From NCBI GenBank assembly GCA_900088475.1, contig FLMG01000264.1, forward strand, positions 1 to 29,567: a stretch of DNA of 29,567 nucleotides. Reading direction: 5' to 3'. This DNA comes from Hyphochytrium catenoides. Its lineage: Eukaryota > Sar > Hyphochytriomycetes > Hyphochytriales > Hyphochytriaceae. Below, piece by piece: positions 9,545 through 19,763 of the stretch. Positions within the stretch are counted from its first letter, which is position 1. Each line of letters starts with the position of its first letter. The notes under the pieces are model-generated. The model saw only the letters and a program-made list of their open reading frames with translations. It ran no database searches and was not told where the DNA came from. The position numbers were made by a program, and so were the translations under genes.

Positions 9545-12292
9545 CTACTGCGTGTAATAGTTAGACCCACGGAACACAGGCTGCGTTGTGGCAATCTGCT
9601 TCTGCGTCTCATAGCTCTTCCAGAGCAAAGTCTTCATCTTCTCCTCCACACTCATCGGCTGGTGCTGGTTGATGTTGAATGGGATCTCTGTGTGAATCTG
9701 ATACTCCTGAGGGCTGGTCCCATGTAGGATGGAGGAGTTGTGCCCTGAGGATGTGGAAATCTCAGGCATCTCTTGGCTCTCAGACTGCCGCTCTTCAAGC
9801 GCTCTGAGCGCCAGACCAGCCAGTTTCTCCATCATATAGAGATCATCACGGTCCAGACTTTCTCTTGGCGCGCTGTCTGCCACGCAGACAGAGCCAATCT
9901 TGGCGCCACTGTTATTAAAAATAGGAATCCCAGCAAAAAAGCGAATGTGGGAGACCTTGACAGAGCTGCCTGCATACTTTTTCATGTCCGTCACCACCAC
10001 CGGCTTCTGGTGAAGAATACTGTTTGTGCAGTACGCCAGCTCATCTGCTATTAGATCAGATGTCACGCCGTTGGACGACATCATCGTGGGTTTGTCCTTC
10101 TCTTTGAGAGTGACGCATGCAATGGGGCAGACCAGTGCCTGACAGGCCAGGTCACAGAGAAGATCAAACATACTCTCTGTGGACTCCCCGTTCTTCAGAA
10201 CAATGTCAGAGAAGCTTGACTTCTTGCGCCTTCCTCCGAAAGACTGTTGCTTATCCGCCTTCGGTTTAGACGTTCGGTTCTTCATGGTGCTAGTGCGCTT
10301 TCTTTCCTCGATTATTTCCGGTTCACGCCTCACAACCTTCCTTTCCAAGATGTCGGAGTGCATCCTTGGGCGGTTCACGGTCTCTGGTGCCGCGAGGCGT
10401 ACAGGTGGGTCAAGCTCCACTCTGTCTGCAGTGGTAGAGTGGCTGCTTGTTGAGCTGCATTCGTCTGCATCTCCTGCTGACTTGAGACGCAACGGAGAGC
10501 TTCGATTAGGGCGACCCTCTTGGTATTCCAGCTGAGGTGGCACCGTTGAGGACTCAGAAGCGGAGGAAAGCTTCGGCTTTCGTTTGTCATCGTGCTTGTT
10601 GAGGTTCAGCACATCAAAGGCGGAGGTTAGCTCATCATCTTGAGACTCAGGCAGCGGCTGGTACTTTGCGGTTGAGAGGCAAGCCTTGCACAGCCGCAGC
10701 TTGGAAGAGCCTACCACCGGAAGCTCTATCGCACGGATGGTAGAACAGTCGGAGCAGATGACCTCACCACACATGCGGCAATGATGCTTCCTCCGGAAAG
10801 AGTGGAAGTTCCTCATGCAGAGCTGACATCCCGGACGCTGCTTGTCATCTACCCACTGGTTTCTCATGACAAACTGCCTGCGGCTGATCCGCAGGTCCTC
10901 AAGTAAGATCTGCAATTTCTCAATGGCAGAGACAATGGACTGAGACACATTCTTCGCATACTTGGAAGAGACACTAGCGCAGAAGATGATTTCCACTTCA
11001 TTGTCCTGCTCCGTCTGCCGCCATAAAAAGCCCAGCTTGGACACCGGCGTCCGCTGTAGACCATGAGATTCTGCCAGAGACATGCACCCGACCTTGTGTC
11101 CCTCTATGGAGGTACAGCACCAGACTCCTGTCTCTAAGACGTTCTCATCCACAAACTGCTCCACACAGTCGAGAACGCACATGTCTCGGCCTTTGACAAA
11201 ACTGCTCGCTCCTGGTTGGAAGGCGCCCCACTTCAGCGTGATGAGGCGGTTCCTATGATTATCCATCGCGTTGTTGGAGTCTGGCGTGCACCAGTCCGGT
11301 ACTTTGGTCGTTAAGAACTGAACATAGCCTGCCCTCGCCTCTTCGCGCGTGTGGTTCTGGCTAAGCTCATTCCACGCTTCCCTGAGAGTGAAAGGTATGA
11401 GTGAGACGGAGACATGAAGAGACCAGAGAAAGACACATGCACAGACAGGCAAGAACGAAAGCGGAAGCAGTGTCCAAGGCTCTAGCATGACGTAAGTGGG
11501 ACGATAATATACTGAGATAACGAGAGAGAGAAGAGAAGAGGAGAGAGAGAAACTAAAACCGCAAACAAGCCAGTGCGCAGAAATAATATAGAGACACTGC
11601 GTGAGGACACAGCTTAAGCAGGACCGATAGCCTGCATAAGAACGCCACAGCGTTACGTACCACTTAGGGAGGATCTTAGGGTTTGTTGGTTTGGCCGTCG
11701 TACAAGGGCCAACAGTTGCCAGCTGATGCATCGCAAATGCTGCCAGCTTCTCTCCTTCCGTCAGCTTGAGCTTGGCAAGCGTCGAGTTCTTTCTAATGAA
11801 GGCAACTGCGTCCTCAAAGAGATCTGCTGCCACCTTCGTGCTGCCCATAATCGTAGAGCTCGGCACGTACTTGCCTCCTGTGGAGTCTTTGCTCTTCCTT
11901 CCCTTCACATCAATATTCTGCAAGACCAAGCCGTCCAAGAACTCTGAAGCGAAGAAGCGCTTGCAAATAGAGCGGAATGCCTCCGTGTTATGAGCAGAGA
12001 AGACCTTCGTGATCTCACTGACTTTGGCAGGGATCACAGAGGCCGCGCGAACAAGCCGCATGGACTTCTCAAGGTTAGATGTATCCTTGCATATCTGAAC
12101 TCCGTCTCTCTCCGGGGGCAGCGCCTTCCATCGCTGATGGTCTGCCATACGAGTGAAAGATGTGAGCGTCTCCTCCGCCAGAGACGTGAATTCCTTCCGT
12201 TCTTCCTCTCCCAGCGTGGAACACCGAAAGAAGCCCGGCCTGAGAGGAATGCCAGCGACTTTGCTGACCGAAGAGTTCCATAAGTCTGACAT
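9545..12292 (-). CDS. START-FYVE-GAF protein, two exons
   Basis: The exons are 12292-11661 and 11381-9545, joined in phase 2, giving 822 aa. The intron (11382-11660, 279 nt) is a multiple of three without in-frame stop, so an unspliced frame of 915 aa also exists. Residues roughly 45-385 resemble a START-like lipid-binding region (DGVQICKD near residue 65). Residues 387-449 are a FYVE zinc finger, with WVDD, paired CxxC motifs (CQLC, CRMC, CSDC, CKAC) and the RKHHCRMCGE signature that binds PI3P. Residues 450-612 are low complexity, basic and Ser-rich. Residues 615-740 are a GAF domain (FFAGIPIFNNSGAKIGSVCV). FYVE domains target early endosomes, and the GAF ligand is unknown. This domain order is common in oomycetes, which is my main taxonomic argument. 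The start ATG at 12292 fits the domain layout. Confidence 0.92.
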   Translation of the reverse strand: MSDLWNSSVSKVAGIPLRPGFFRCSTLGEEERKEFTSLAEETLTSFTRMADHQRWKALPPERDGVQICKDTSNLEKSMRLVRAASVIPAKVSEITKVFSAHNTEAFRSICKRFFASEFLDGLVLQNIDVKGRKSKDSTGGKYVPSSTIMGSTKVAADLFEDAVAFIRKNSTLAKLKLTEGEKLAAFAMHQLATVGPCTTAKPTNPKILPKWYVTLWRSYAGYRSCLSCVLTQCLYIISAHWLVCGFSFSLSSSLLSLVISVYYRPTYVMLEPWTLLPLSFLPVCACVFLWSLHVSVSLIPFTLREAWNELSQNHTREEARAGYVQFLTTKVPDWCTPDSNNAMDNHRNRLITLKWGAFQPGASSFVKGRDMCVLDCVEQFVDENVLETGVWCCTSIEGHKVGCMSLAESHGLQRTPVSKLGFLWRQTEQDNEVEIIFCASVSSKYAKNVSQSIVSAIEKLQILLEDLRISRRQFVMRNQWVDDKQRPGCQLCMRNFHSFRRKHHCRMCGEVICSDCSTIRAIELPVVGSSKLRLCKACLSTAKYQPLPESQDDELTSAFDVLNLNKHDDKRKPKLSSASESSTVPPQLEYQEGRPNRSSPLRLKSAGDADECSSTSSHSTTADRVELDPPVRLAAPETVNRPRMHSDILERKVVRREPEIIEERKRTSTMKNRTSKPKADKQQSFGGRRKKSSFSDIVLKNGESTESMFDLLCDLACQALVCPIACVTLKEKDKPTMMSSNGVTSDLIADELAYCTNSILHQKPVVVTDMKKYAGSSVKVSHIRFFAGIPIFNNSGAKIGSVCVADSAPRESLDRDDLYMMEKLAGLALRALEERQSESQEMPEISTSSGHNSSILHGTSPQEYQIHTEIPFNINQHQPMSVEEKMKTLLWKSYETQKQIATTQPVFRGSNYYTQ

Positions 12293-12680
12293 TGTACCAG
12301 TTCAGAGGCTGCTGCTGCTCCACTCTCACAGCCGGACGGGGCTTTAGAAGCGCGCGGAGCTGTGGTGAAGATGCTGTGAACCGCCGCGCTCACCGTCGAT
12401 AAGGTAAAAGCTTTGGAGCGCAGACTCCGCTGGCACTGGCAACACTCAGCTGCAGCGATCTCTCTCTCCTTTACAACGCTTTCTCCTTTCTCGTCCAATC
12501 TCCTGCTTTTGAAGCTGCAAAAATGCGGAGACGGGCAGCTTCTCCTCGCGACTTCAACGTGGTGGGAGCTGCCGCGCGTTAACTCACCTTACCGGCCCTG
12601 TAGGTGAAAGTGAACATCGAGCGCCGTGAGGAAGGTTCACAGCTTGAGACAAACAGCCGGGAGGTTCTGGGAAAGGAAAG

Positions 12681-12750
12681 GTCTCTCTCTCTCTCTCCTC
12701 CGCTGTCTCTCTCTCTCTCTTTGTCTCTGACCGTTCTCTCTCTCTTTCTC
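12681..12750. repeat. TC-rich microsatellite
   Basis: An interrupted run of TC dinucleotides, upstream of the START-FYVE-GAF gene. Open frames across it encode only Ser-Leu or Arg-Glu repeats and are artefacts. Confidence 0.9.
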
Positions 12751-12914
12751 CACGTTCCACAGCGAGCGAGGGGACAGGCGGGCAAGCCAGGAAGGCCCGA
12801 CAGGGACTATCGAAGGAGCGTTCTGCAAGCAACCGAGAGACAAGAGAACACCTGCGAGTGAGAGAAAGGGGAACACAAAGATAGAGCAGAACCACAAGGT
12901 TTGTCAGTTATGAG

Positions 12915-12998
12915 GGAGAGAGAGAGAGAGAGAGAGAGNNNNNNNNNNNNNNNNNNNNNNNNNNNNNNNNNNNNNNNNGAGAGAGAGAGAGAGAAAGA
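12915..12998. repeat. GA microsatellite flanking a 40-base assembly gap
   Basis: GA repeats run up to N bases at 12939-12978 and resume after them. The gap lies inside the repeat, so the true repeat length is unknown. The gap probably reflects failed assembly through the repeat. Confidence 0.95.
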
Positions 12999-14072
12999 AG
13001 AAAAGATGCAGGGTAAAAAGTCGAAGAGACAACAAAGGACAATACCAAGTAGCCGTTAGCGGTACCTTCCGGCTGCTGCCGTTCCAGCTGCGGTACAAAA
13101 TGTATGGGCTAAGGAAGGAGAGTGAGAGCGGTCGTTTCACCCAGCAGCCTGATCTCTTGAACGAAGCTTTCAATATGAAATGTTTCGCTGGAGAACTTAG
13201 TTGGAAGAGTGGTGTAAAGGCTTCCAGTGATACTTTCAAGCAGAGGGTTTCTTTCACATCGCACTCTCTTTGCTATTCTTGGGCTCATGTACCCAACAGC
13301 TCCACCTCTTTCGCCGCCCTTCCTCTGACACGGCCGCCCTGCACTGGCTCTTTAACCCAAAGATGTGCCGGTGATGCTTCAGGTACTAGACAGAGGACAA
13401 CGGTCTCTCTGAGAGAAATAGATATACACACAGGGTCCAAATGTGAGCCACTCCTCCCGAATCTTTCACATCAATAACCTCTTACGCTATTTGTTTCCAA
13501 TAAGTATATAAAGCCTTACATTGAAATGTTCCTATTGAAAGCGAAATATTCAATGTGGCGGAAAACAGGCGGACGATCGATCATGATTGCAGAGGTTTCA
13601 CCACTTCTGACGCGTTCGTTCCCCTGAACAGCGGCGACGACTCGCCGTCTTGCTTGCTTATTATTACTGTCTGGCTGTTATTTATCAGTCTTCTCTGTCT
13701 CCTCCATCTCAAGCTCTCATCAGCCTCGTCTTGATGGCCTGACCAGTCACCACCGTGGGTTGGAACAGGTTCTAGCTCAAGGGGTTCTTCGTGATCATCC
13801 ATCAAGGCAGCAGCAAGACATCCTATCCACAGAAAGAAGGGGCAATGCTGTTGGAAGCTTCATTTATATAAATGTTATAGAGCTCTATTCTCGGGTCAAG
13901 ATGAGATGGCGCCATGTTGCACGATAGAGAAGCTCCCACAACCAGTCTGGCCCTAATTGTAACGACTCGTGTGTGTCGGCCTTTGACGGCGGCACAAGCT
14001 ACCGTTGAGATGCGTGTCGTACGGAAGAAGATATGGAGCTCGCTGATAGCAAAGAAGCATGACATGAACACT

Positions 14073-16017
14073 TTAGTAGACCTTCTCAATCTCTGACAGC
14101 TCCTCCGGACCGGCCTTGCCCTTCATTCTTTCGACAAACTTTTCACGGACAATCTTCTTGAACTCTTTCTCCTCCTCATCCGGCATCTACATCCAAAAAG
14201 TGCCGTTTAAAGAGTTAAGTATAGCATGGCTTAGACACACGACCATACTTACCGTGTAGGGCGAGAAGCTCTCATCAGGAAACTTCCGATGTTCAACATC
14301 CTCCCTGAAGGACTCTAGACCCCGCTTGATAGCCCCGCCCACGTCTGCATAGCGCTTGCAGAAACGTGGCACAAACTGTTGGATGTGAAATAAAAATTTG
14401 AGTTGAACAATATCAAAGACAAGGAGGCCAGTGCGGGTAAAAGACCTGCTCATGATGGGGGTGCTGCATCATTCCCAAGAAGTCCTGGTAGACAAGGACC
14501 TTCAAAAAGACCGGGAGGGGTGAGTGGGCGAGTTAGCAAAAGTACAATCTTCTGACAGGAGGTAGAGCATCGCTTCCCTTACCTGTCCACTCGTGTAACC
14601 TCCAGCACCTATTCCTATCGTTGGGATGTCCAAGACATCTGTTACTGCTTTTGCCACTATCTATATTCTAGTTAGCATGCTCCATCGGTTCACCAGGACA
14701 CAAAAGGCTAAACACCTACCGCTGGGACACATTCGAGCACCAGGGCGAAGCAGCCGGCGTCCTACAAATGATTAATGAGTGTGTTTCCCGCGTTATAGTG
14801 TAACAAATGTACTAGTAACCATCACGCGGCACCCTTGGGGAGCTTACCTGCAGCGAGAGAGCATCTTCTATCAAGGCCTCAGCTGCAGTAGCTGTAGAGG
14901 CAAGGTTAAGCTCTAAAGTATACATATAAAGGAGACCTTAAGAACGCACCTGTTCTGCCTTGTGCTCTAAAGCCACCTAGTACACTAATGTGCTGTGGAG
15001 TAAGGCCAATGTGCCCCATTACTGCTACTCCGCCCCGAACAAGATGCTTTACTGTCGATTAGGCTATTAGTACCTCCACGCTTATCCAAGCCCAGGGTAG
15101 CCACCCAGCTCAACCTCCCACCTGTATCCACTCTTGACCGTCCACCCTCAAGCTTAACGCAGTCCATGCCGGCTTCCTGCATCAAGGGTCGACGGCCTTA
15201 TTCTAGATGTCTTGCTTGGAGGGCAGAACTTGATAGCTCTTACCTTCAGGAAGCGATAAGCATTGCGCAGTGCCTCCTCTTTCGAAACTTCCGAGGCGCC
15301 GAACGGCATATCACCGATCAGCAATGGTCTTGTTGCACCTCTAAGGAAACTCGCTTTCAGCGGCTAGCCTAAAAAGACGTAGGCAAAGGCAAGATTTACC
15401 GGGCGACTGCCTTGCAGTGATGCAGCATGATTTCCATGTCCACGGGCAAGGTGGTGTCCATGCCCTAGATAGGGCGAGCGTGGTTGTCGATGAAGGGCAT
15501 TCAGGGAGACAAAGGTGACTGCTCTTACCAGTTCCACCATTCCAAGACTGTCCCCTACTAGGAGGCAGTCAATCCCAGCCAAGTCAACATGGACAGCCTT
15601 AAAGACCGGAAGATGTTAGATAAATAGATCACGTGCACTGGCGAGATGAAGCTTCGTCCTACGACGAGCAAGCAGCCATACCGCTGGATAGTTGTGCGCT
15701 GACACCATAGTGATCGGCTTCTTCTTCCGCTTCAGAATCTGCAGATCCTTAGTTGTGACTTTCTTCCGCTTGAGAAGCTGTAACGTCCGCTGGGAGACGG
15801 GGTCTAGGCGTTCTTTTAGTCCCTCTTCAGTTGCTAGAGGAGGGAGCCCGCTGGATCCCGGCTTTTCCGCACCCTTGGATGACTTGGACCTAACAGTTGT
15901 GCATTCCAGCGGACGGAGCACACCTCTGAAGCCTTTAAAGGACTTTCCCGGTGCTTTCCTGAGAAGGCTTGCAGTGACATGGTGTGGTACTTCTCGGATG
16001 GCGCATCTCGCTAGCAT
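14073..16017 (-). CDS. panB: 3-methyl-2-oxobutanoate hydroxymethyltransferase (PanB), 12 exons
   Basis: PanB transfers a one-carbon unit from 5,10-methylenetetrahydrofolate to 2-oxoisovalerate, making ketopantoate for pantothenate and CoA. Exons: 16017-15682, 15597-15529, 15464-15400, 15340-15244, 15176-15122, 15051-14950, 14891-14848, 14761-14720, 14660-14583, 14499-14446, 14375-14253 and 14186-14073. Phases agree throughout and yield 392 aa. The four acidic residues matching E. coli D45, D84, E114 and E181 are present: D128 (GDSLGM), D167 (GDMPFGA), E199 (VKLEGG) and E266 (LVLECVP). [22 protein letters not shown] and [11 protein letters not shown] are also seen. About 75 residues precede the core. 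They start [20 protein letters not shown], which is Arg-rich, lacks acidic clusters and suits a mitochondrial presequence. An alternative ATG lies at 16038. Intron 10 has a weak donor (GTCTTT). Confidence 0.96.
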
Positions 16018-16170
16018 CTCTACTTTAAAAGGGATCATACCACGCACTTTCAAAAGGGATGATGCCACGGGCGTAGGGAGACCTGGCTCTAGATAGGAAG
16101 AATTAGAACTGATGTAGGACTTTGCCTGTGTTTCTAATGACGCTCTTGACAAAGCAGACAAGATGAGAAC

Positions 16171-16241
16171 AGGAGAGAGAGATGAGAAGAGAGAGAAAGA
16201 GAGAATGAGTGGGAAAAAAAAGAGAGAGAGAGAGAAAGAGA

Positions 16242-16286
<45 letters not shown>
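16171..16286. repeat. GA microsatellite upstream of PanB
   Basis: Interrupted GA/GAAA repeats about 150-270 bp upstream of the PanB start. Minus-strand frames across it read as Ser-Leu-Phe repeats and should not be taken as an N-terminal extension of PanB. Confidence 0.9.
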
Positions 16287-16471
16287 GAAGATTGTGATCC
16301 TTGTCAATCATCATCTCTCCCTCCTCCTCCTCTCCTTCCCGTTGGAACCGTTCTGTATGGAGCTCACGTCCGCATCCCTTTGTCTCCTGAGAGATTCTTG
16401 AAAGGAATAGGCCTTGTTATGGATCCATAGTGATTTCTGGCTTCTATGAGGAATAGAGAGGAGTGTGGTGG

Positions 16472-16739
16472 TCACCAAAAGGAACGTTCTAACTGTAGAA
16501 TGTCCATTGTACGATTTTGAACCGTCAAAATCTTGTCCATCATCTCCATCAGCGCACGATCTCCTGACGCTGGCGCCTGGCGCTGCCTTGCTGATGAGCT
16601 GAGGACTTCTTTCCCATGGCCTGCTCACTAACGGAAGACTCTGCAACGTCTGGAACTGCTGCGGTGCAGCGCTGGAGGCTGATGGCTGCCTCCTAGAGCT
16701 CTCGAGAAGGTCGTCCATTGGTGCCGCGAGCTCAATCAT
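16472..16739 (-). CDS. Candidate small coiled-coil protein, two exons
   Basis: Starting at ATG 16739 (MIELAAPMDDLLESS), the frame could splice over a 49-nt intron with a weak GTCTTC donor and a CAG acceptor. It would enter a frame with helical ALMEMMDKILTVQNRTMDIL, ending at the stop at 16472-16474, for about 78 aa. A different frame gives a second protein-like segment (VAESSVSEQAMGKKSS..) that runs into a stop just where ALMEMMDK begins, which would imply a broken frame. I do not recognise the product. Low confidence; the helical tail is the best-supported part. Confidence 0.28.
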
Positions 16740-17412
16740 TCAGTGAGCCATGAAGGATGCCGCACCACTTGGAGCCATCTTCCTGAGTGGACGAGCCGCG
16801 GCAATTGCATCAGTTCATGCCTCCGCATCTCAGTTCCTGCCGTACTACCCTGAGACCCATCTCTTCCACCTTTCCTGTCTCTAATGCCTTGAGCATAAGC
16901 ACAGTGTTTGCTAGTGCTGTGCCTCTTTCACTTCTGGGTGTTGGAGAGCATAAGGAAGAAGTGGCTTGAGTGTAAAGTGTCATGGTCATTGTGCTTTTCC
17001 CGACCTCGACCAACTCTTAAAGCATCTCGGACCTACTTGCCACGGTACCAACCATTGTGCAGCGCTAAGAATCCAAGGGTGAGTAGGAGCGCTTGACAGC
17101 CCCATTGATCTTCATCACACTGCTTATCAATTTAGAGTATGTATCGCTTCTGGCCCAGGAAGTCAGCAGTAATGAGAAGGCTCCTAGTGATCAGCTTAAG
17201 ATGCGCTTCTTAGGGGCCTACTTTCTCCTCTGATCTAGAAGGCAGTCTAGTGTCTGCTAAATCACTGGCTGCAACCTGGCGACAGCAGAGTTCAAACTCG
17301 AGCTAGATCAGCAATCGTTTTAGCATGCAAATGGAATGCTGGACGGGAGATGGTAGAGTGTGGCGATAAATATCTTGGCCCACCGAATGAATGTCCGCCC
17401 CGCCACCATCAG

Positions 17413-17914
17413 GAAGCGCTCTCAAAGCCAGGAAACTAGGAAGGAAGAAGGAAGCCTGTCAAGTAGAAGCGAAAGGATGGTAAGTAAGAGACCCTCCCAT
17501 ATTGCCCTGAACTCCCTCTTCTTTCCCGCATTTTGCTTCTTCAACTGCTGAAGTGCCCAATGATGAAACACCTCTTAGGCTGACCTCCGCTTAATCTCCC
17601 CGAATCCTTTCTTGGACGGGTCGAGACCGGAGCGCATGTGATGGAGCTTGGTGTTACAGATACTTTTGAGGGATGCTTTCGCCTTCCATCGTCTGTTTTA
17701 GTCTACTCTTTCCCTCTCTATCCATTGCAGCGTTTCTCTCCATCTCAGCTATGTCTATTTTTCCCTGCAGAGCGAAGAGCTACAGCTTCAACAAAAGAAG
17801 CCTCGATCGCAGGAGGAAGAGATTTGCGAAGGATGGAGAGAAGGACAATCAGCTCTCTGCTGTGCGTTTGGAGGGCAGGGAAAGGGGAAGATATTGGCAG
17901 CGGCTTGGCACTAG
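17413..17914 (+). CDS. Candidate C-terminal exon pair, unknown product
   Basis: Two exon-like segments, 17413-17479 and 17771-17914, are linked by a strong GTAAGT donor and a CTGCAG acceptor in matching phase. The joined frame is hydrophilic (KRSQSQETRKEEGSLSSRSE, then SEELQLQQKKPRSQEEEICE) and ends at TAG 17912-17914. The 5' part of any gene is not identified. No domain is seen. This may be chance. Confidence 0.22.
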
Positions 17915-18157
17915 AGCATTATTCACTGTTCAGCAGAGAGTGTTCAGCCTCATAACCTGTGGGCCAAAGTTCCCCTCCTTGGTACAGCCCACAGAGTTCC
18001 CTTGTTTGGTCCAGCGAGCTTTTAACTAGTGAGCGATCTGTCTTTTTGTCCCTTTATATAGAGCTCTCGGCTGGGGACGGGCTATTGATTGACCAATCCT
18101 CAAGCAAACTGAGCTCACTCATAGAGTTCTCGAAGATAATGACAGACTTCCGGGCCT

Positions 18158-18817
18158 CTAAGAGGTATCCATACTCGCTGCCTCTTTAGATTCGCCTCCT
18201 ATCGCGTCAGAAGGCTTCTGATTCCAATAGTCGTCCAACTGTCGGTCTAGCTGCGCTTGCTTGGGGTCTGGACCCTTTCCTGCCTTGAACCAGTAGTCAT
18301 CGAGTTCCAAGTCTAGATCCTCGGGCTTTGCGGGCTCCGCACGACCTCCTCGGGCTCTGCCGCGGCCCCGTCCGCGACCACCCCTCTCACCTCGGCCTCC
18401 GCGGATTCCTCGGCCTCCACGTCCGGCTTTCGGACCTGGCGTAGCGCTAGCTGGACCCTTTCCTCCTCTGCCCCTTGCTGCCGAACCGCCCCGCGGCGCT
18501 GTTGTCTTGACACGTCCTCTACCCCGTCCGCGGCCGGTTACTGAGGCGGCTGTGGTCCGCCCGCGACCCCGGCCGTTTCCACGAGTGGATTGTGTTCCTC
18601 GGCCGCCTCTAGTTTGACCACCTGTGCCTCGACCCCTCGTGGGAGCAGTCTCTGTTGCTGGAATACCTCTTCGAGCAGCAATCACATCTTGTCTCTTCGC
18701 TCGGCCGCGAGTGGCGGCAGCCTGCCGTCGTTGTTGTCTCGCGGCACCAGAGGCATCCACCTTGGCACTTTGGATCTTCTCGAATCTGGCGCTCAAAGAG
18801 TTCTTAGCGGTCACCAT
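18158..18817 (-). CDS. CHTOP/FOP-like RGG-box protein
   Basis: The 219-aa product starts at ATG 18817. An upstream in-frame ATG at 18865 is less likely, because the N-terminal motif of this family begins right after the chosen Met. Residues 5-16 (KNSLSARFEKIQ) match the short N-terminal motif of CHTOP. Residues 60-160 are an RG/RGG-rich region, a usual arginine-methylation and RNA-binding segment. Residues 168-198 carry the duplicated C-terminal motif of the FOP family, seen as LDLELDDYW and LDRQLDDYW. In animals CHTOP (friend of PRMT1) joins the TREX mRNA-export complex and binds PRMT1; here that role is inferred. It is intronless in this reading and probably nuclear. Other RGG proteins are possible alternatives, but the doubled C-terminal motif is specific. 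Confidence 0.85.
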   Translation of the reverse strand: MVTAKNSLSARFEKIQSAKVDASGAARQQRRQAAATRGRAKRQDVIAARRGIPATETAPTRGRGTGGQTRGGRGTQSTRGNGRGRGRTTAASVTGRGRGRGRVKTTAPRGGSAARGRGGKGPASATPGPKAGRGGRGIRGGRGERGGRGRGRGRARGGRAEPAKPEDLDLELDDYWFKAGKGPDPKQAQLDRQLDDYWNQKPSDAIGGESKEAASMDTS

Positions 18818-19763
18818 ATTCTTGCAAGAGTGTATATAGACCGGGCTGTTCTCAGTCCTTGACACAGTCCTTGATAATTATCCCTCGAAAGGAGGCTCCA
18901 GCAACCTCAAAATTCAAATCGAGCGTGCTGACTCTGCTTATGTCTGGTCTGTGCTCCTCCCAGCTCCAGGGTTGGAAGCCGTGAAGCAGACCTCACCAGG
19001 ACTTTGGGCTGCAAAACTCTCTCTGCTATGAAGGCGGCGGCATCACCGCTGGCTGCCAAGACTGTCTCATTAAGGAAGAGGCCTACTATGAAGCTTCATG
19101 CGTGCCATCCCTGACCACCTGACCATCCTTTATATCTTCCTGACGTCCGTCTGTCTCGGCGTCGCCGCCGCTCAAACAAACGCGACAGGGATCACAACTT
19201 GAGAAAGCTCTTTGGAGGACCATCTAAGGGCGTTAGCGCCTCCGAAGCACTTCAGTTGCCGCTAACAGCTCTTCGCTCCCCTTGGTTTGCTCCTCCCGGA
19301 AGCCTCAACTTCGCCTTTGTCATAGGAAGGTAGAAAGGTAGAAGATGCTCCCGTGCTTCTTGAGTGTGGGGAGGTGTACGAGTCAGTCATAGTTCCTTTC
19401 AGAGCCTCATCTCACGAGCAGGAGAGTCATCAGCGCACTCTGCGGACGGAAGACGTGAGCATCAGCGCCGGCAGCATTGCCTTGGTCCAAGAGAACTATC
19501 AGAAGTGGGAGCGTGCATGCTAGAGTGGTCCTGAGAACTCCGCGACGGAGGAAGCATCATCCCAAGTCCTCATGAGGCAACCAATCTGAGAACCTGAGAA
19601 GCACAGAAAGATTTGAAGAAGGAAGTTGGATAAGGGCAATAAAAGGTGATGGACAGCGACTCGCCGGTATCATTGCACGACCTTGTCGATGCAGAGCAAA
19701 GTCGAAGACAAGGAAGACTGAATCGCCTTGGTCAGCCCTAGAAGAAGCTTCACAGCGTTGTGC
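18818..19763. other. Region between CHTOP-like and BLOC1S1 genes with exon-like segments
   Basis: Several plus-strand segments read as plausible protein in different frames between 18870 and 19523. The best is listed separately. I could not resolve a complete gene. The right end is the BLOC1S1 5' flank. Confidence 0.4.
18990..19523 (+). CDS. Candidate partial gene, last two exons, unknown product
   Basis: A segment 18990-19101 follows a CAG acceptor and ends at a GTGCCA donor. It is Cys-rich (LCYEGGGITAGCQDCLIKEE). A second segment 19326-19520 follows a CATAG acceptor and is open to TAG 19521-19523. It reads VEDAPVLLECGEVYESVIVP and ends SAGSIALVQENYQKWERAC. Phases of the two agree. The second segment has convincing amino-acid composition; the first is less sure. 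No upstream exon is assigned and no family is recognised. Confidence 0.38.

Larger units (their letters stand above)
12293..14072. other. Promoter, microsatellite and gap region with weak candidate exons
   Basis: The left part is the 5' flank of the START-FYVE-GAF gene. TC repeats (about 12681-12750), GA repeats and an N gap follow. Two overlapping candidates at 13581-13805 cannot both be real. On minus there is an acidic ORF starting MMDDHEEPLELEPVPTHGGD. On plus there is an exon-like segment (about 13592-13729) after a possible acceptor, ending in a hydrophobic tail (LLIITVWLLFISLLCLLHL). A 125-codon plus ORF at 13100-13477 has no recognisable feature. I assign no product to any of them. 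Confidence 0.3.
16018..18157. other. Microsatellite and weakly supported exon region
   Basis: The left part is the PanB 5' flank and a GA microsatellite. Protein-like segments occur on both strands. One is a minus frame at 16810-17013 (TALANTVLMLKALETGKVEE). Another is a plus segment near 17160-17235 ending LGAYFLL then stop, after a possible acceptor. Two low-confidence gene candidates are listed separately. I could not build one coherent gene across the region. Confidence 0.35.

Noticed and set aside
13592-13729. Possible tail-anchor exon on plus
   Set aside because: It overlaps an equally plausible minus ORF and has no upstream exon. The hydrophobic stretch may come from pyrimidine bias.
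16039-16314. N-terminal extension of PanB to ATG 16314
   Set aside because: The extension is Ser-Leu-Phe repeat from the GA microsatellite. The ATG at 16017 gives a presequence-like start.
19098-19202. 34-codon plus frame that looks like a signal peptide (LTILYIFLTSVCLGVAAAQT)
   Set aside because: It stops at once, has no donor before the stop and overlaps other exon-like segments. Chance is more likely.
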